A DNA stretch of 6,219 nt from Cytophagales bacterium. GTDB taxonomy: Bacteria > Bacteroidota > Bacteroidia > Cytophagales > 172606-1. The stretch is taken from the NCBI GenBank assembly GCA_025455595.1, contig JALOMD010000585.1:1-6219 (forward strand). The letters are read 5' to 3'. Of this stretch, positions 5,158-6,219 are shown one piece after another; positions within the stretch are counted from its first letter, which is position 1; every line of letters starts with the position of its first letter. The notes under the pieces were generated by a model. It did no database searches and was not told the DNA's origin. It was given only the letters and a program-made list of their open reading frames with translations. A program made the translations under genes and the position numbers.

Positions 5158-5185
5158 ATCTTCTAAACCGATTTTTAGACGACCT

Positions 5186-5971
5186 CTAAAACTCAAGACC
5201 CAAGACTAAAGACTTTGCACTTATCTTGTTGAGAATAAGCAAGCATGGTTTGAAATTGTTGTGCTTCACGGGTTCAAGCAACGCTATGCCTATCGCATAT
5301 TTGCTGAAACGCGTGGGCCGGTGGCCGCGCCGACGCAGGCTGGCGGCGGCTTCGCCGCACAGCGAGGCCCGGTTTTGTTTCAGTTCGGCTATCACCAAGT
5401 GCGGGTAGCTGGCCGACCGGCTGAAGTTGTCATACGCCAGGTTCAAGTCCAAGGTTAGCCGCTCGGTGCGGTCGCGGTTCACCAGCGTGAGCCGTTGGTA
5501 ACGCACGCAAAGCTTTTTTTTCAGCGGAAAGTGCTTGGCAAAGACATCGGGCAGCAGGGCCACGTCGTCTTCGCTGAGTTCTTGGGCCAGCACCGGACGC
5601 GACAGGCGGTGTTTGTCGGTGCGGCTGTTCTTGACCTTGCGTTTCAGTTCAAAGAACACTTCGCCGGAGTCCAGATACTGCCGGTAACGCACCTTGAGGC
5701 GGTCGGGCTTGCCGTTGTGGTGCAGCCGGTAAAGTCCGAAATCGTCGGTGTCGAAATAGACCGTTTCGTAGGCGAACACCCGCCGCCCGCCGATCTCAAG
5801 GATTTGGTAGTCGGCAGCCAAATCACCGAGCAGCGCGGGCAAATCGTCAGTGTGGAGCACGAATTTGGTGTCGGCGCGATTGAGCAGTTTCACCGCCTCC
5901 AGTTCAGCCAGCGACACGGCCTCGAACGCCTCGACAAGCGGGTTCAGCAGTTTCGGCTCCATGCCTTCCAT
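5186..5971 (-). CDS. VTC-domain polyphosphate polymerase
   Basis: A VTC-domain protein of 261 residues from ATG 5971. The domain in yeast Vtc4 makes polyphosphate from ATP inside a tunnel lined by basic residues. Matching elements here: NRADTKFVL (31-39, with the expected Lys), FDTDDFGLYRLHHNGKPDRL (73-92) followed by KVRYRQY (paired Arg), FFELKRK (106-112), KLCVRYQRL (153-161), IAELKQ (194-199, acidic metal ligand) and RFSKY (221-225). All basic and acidic positions I would expect are present, so it should be active, probably at the cytosolic face with the DUF4956 partner. I prefer ATG 5971 over an ATG at 6023-6025 because it follows CAAAAAACA and drops an unconserved CRCRR start. Residues after NKIS (the last ten, AKSLVLGLEF) are encoded by a 7-bp-period tract, and the stop is in a repeat end, so the native C-terminus was probably slightly different. 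A four-unit Pho-like box lies 67 bp upstream. Confidence 0.88.
   Translation of the reverse strand: MEGMEPKLLNPLVEAFEAVSLAELEAVKLLNRADTKFVLHTDDLPALLGDLAADYQILEIGGRRVFAYETVYFDTDDFGLYRLHHNGKPDRLKVRYRQYLDSGEVFFELKRKVKNSRTDKHRLSRPVLAQELSEDDVALLPDVFAKHFPLKKKLCVRYQRLTLVNRDRTERLTLDLNLAYDNFSRSASYPHLVIAELKQNRASLCGEAAASLRRRGHRPTRFSKYAIGIALLEPVKHNNFKPCLLILNKISAKSLVLGLEF
5190..5217. repeat. 7-bp-period tract overlapping the VTC 3' end
   Basis: GAC at 5197, 5204 and 5211, exact 7-bp spacing (GACCCAA, GACTAAA, GACTTTG). It is the inverted counterpart of 4804-4830 and lies inside the last codons of the VTC gene. Confidence 0.7.
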
Positions 5972-5997
5972 TGTTTTTTGAGTGAATGTGCTGCGCC

Positions 5998-6037
5998 GAC
6001 ATCGGCAACCGATGGCAAAAACCAAGGTGCCGATGTC
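5998..6037. promoter_or_regulatory. 10-bp inverted repeat in the VTC leader
   Basis: GACATCGGCA (5998-6007) and TGCCGATGTC (6028-6037) are perfect complements around 20 bp. A smaller stem CATCGG/CCGATG (6000-6014) competes with it. It lies between the VTC start and the Pho-like array, so it could be a leader hairpin or a dimeric operator. On the minus strand GGTTTTTG (6023-6016) within the loop is a weak -7-like element. Confidence 0.4.
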
Positions 6038-6076
6038 TTAACATTGAGTTAACATGGCGTTAAAACTACGTTAATC
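6038..6076. promoter_or_regulatory. Four-unit Pho-like direct-repeat array upstream of VTC
   Basis: TTAACA at 6038 and 6049, TTAAAA at 6060 and TTAATC at 6071, all at exact 11-bp spacing. Units TTAACAT with 4-bp spacers match the 7+4 layout of PhoB sites and the TTAACA word of the Bacillus PhoP box. A 9-bp direct repeat CAAGGTGCC flanks the array (6023-6031 and 6081-6089). The repeats point rightward, opposite to VTC. They may act from either strand, or also serve a rightward transcript: TTAGTTTG (6101-6108) is a near match to TAnnTTTG. Control of a polyphosphate polymerase by phosphate makes functional sense, but the regulator is inferred. Confidence 0.6.
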
Positions 6077-6169
6077 TGCGCAAGGTGCCAAACAATTGTA
6101 TTAGTTTGCCATTACGTTGTACGAAACAAAGACAAATTGAATGAGACAACACAACTTCAAAAACATTGG

Positions 6170-6219
6170 CGTTTTGGGCGTTCCCGCCTACTGCGGGATT
6201 TTGCAATACCGCCCACGCC
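6170..6219 (+). repeat. Dispersed repeat running off the right edge
   Basis: Starts CGTTTTGGGCGTTCCCGCC. It matches 2431-2474 at 37 of 44 aligned bases, and its first bases equal half of the dispersed palindrome. It is cut by the window edge. Confidence 0.7.

Larger units (their letters stand above)
4791..5185. other. 395-bp gap between the VTC and DUF4956 genes, repeats only
   Basis: It contains a 7-bp tract (4804-4830), a hairpin (4847-4866), a short palindrome copy (4890-4911), about 90 bp without clear structure (4913-5003), and a MITE-like element from 5004 whose last bases overlap the VTC stop. I see no convincing coding sequence. Confidence 0.75.
5004..5187. mobile_element. MITE-like element bounded by AGAGGTTGTCTAAAA inverted repeats
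   Basis: The ends AGAGGTTGTCTAAAA (5004-5018) and its complement at 5173-5187 match at 14 of 15 positions. Inside, two dispersed palindromes (5034-5062, 5130-5157) bracket a hairpin GGTCAGACGC / GCGTCAGACC (5075-5097, one mismatch). The end sequence resembles terminal repeats of some insertion sequences in the IS5/IS1182 range, from memory only. At 184 bp with no frame it would need a transposase in trans. The right end contributes the VTC stop codon. No clear target duplication is visible. Confidence 0.6.

Noticed and set aside
5972..6025. Longer VTC start at the ATG at 6023-6025
   Set aside because: It adds MVFAIGCRCRRSTFTQKT, which looks unlike a VTC N-terminus and would place the leader inverted repeat in coding sequence. 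ATG 5971 follows an A-rich stretch typical of the phylum.
5495..6052. A 185-codon plus-strand frame opposite the VTC gene
   Set aside because: Antisense shadow of a well-supported VTC domain; its end also overlaps the leader and regulatory array.
6141..6219. Start of a new plus-strand gene at the right edge
   Set aside because: The 26 visible codons mostly translate the dispersed repeat also found at 2431-2474, so coding is not supported within the window.
1..6219. tRNA or rRNA genes
   Set aside because: No cloverleaf with a TTC-type arm and matching acceptor stem, and no rRNA-like stretches, were seen by eye on either strand.

Overview
The window looks like Bacteroidota DNA, most likely a GC-moderate gliding or filamentous lineage such as Saprospiria or Cytophagia. 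The evidence is a secreted CotH-type protein ending in a type IX secretion (T9SS) sorting domain, a DUF2490 outer-membrane barrel, start codons preceded by A-rich rather than Shine-Dalgarno sequence, and many short palindromic and 7-bp-period repeats in every gap. The phylum call is fairly secure; anything below it is a guess.

Layout: (1) 2-703 (+), the 3' end of a gene resembling the C-terminus of the zinc-dependent phospholipase C / S1-P1 nuclease superfamily, whose reading frame runs on through repeat DNA after about base 361. (2) 749-2404 (+), a secreted CotH-kinase-like protein with a T9SS tail. (3) 2405-3221, an 817-bp convergent gap built almost wholly of inverted repeats, including two nested hairpin units that share 99 identical bases. 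(4) On the minus strand, transcribed right to left: a VTC-domain polyphosphate polymerase (5186-5971), a DUF4956 membrane protein (4149-4790) and a DUF2490 outer-membrane protein (3222-3953). They are separated by gaps of 395 and 195 bp that hold further repeats. (5) 5972-6219, the upstream region of the VTC gene, ending in another repeat.

The main biological reading: VTC, DUF4956 and CotH genes are known to occur together in bacteria, and here they sit with a DUF2490 barrel. Both outward ends of the cluster carry TTAACA-type direct repeats at exact 11-bp spacing (three units before CotH, four before VTC). That is the geometry of PhoB/PhoP boxes, which suggests that one phosphate-starvation regulator controls both arms. 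I infer a phosphate-responsive envelope system: polyphosphate made at the inner membrane (VTC plus DUF4956), an outer-membrane barrel, and a secreted, surface-anchored CotH kinase.

The second theme is repeat ecology. A roughly 27-bp palindrome (core CGTTTTRGGCAAA...TTTGCCYAAAACG) occurs about ten times, often in pairs bracketing a GC-rich hairpin, and at least once inside coding sequence. At least six short tracts have strict 7-bp periodicity, with three core words each used twice. Repeat DNA supplies the C-terminal codons of two genes.
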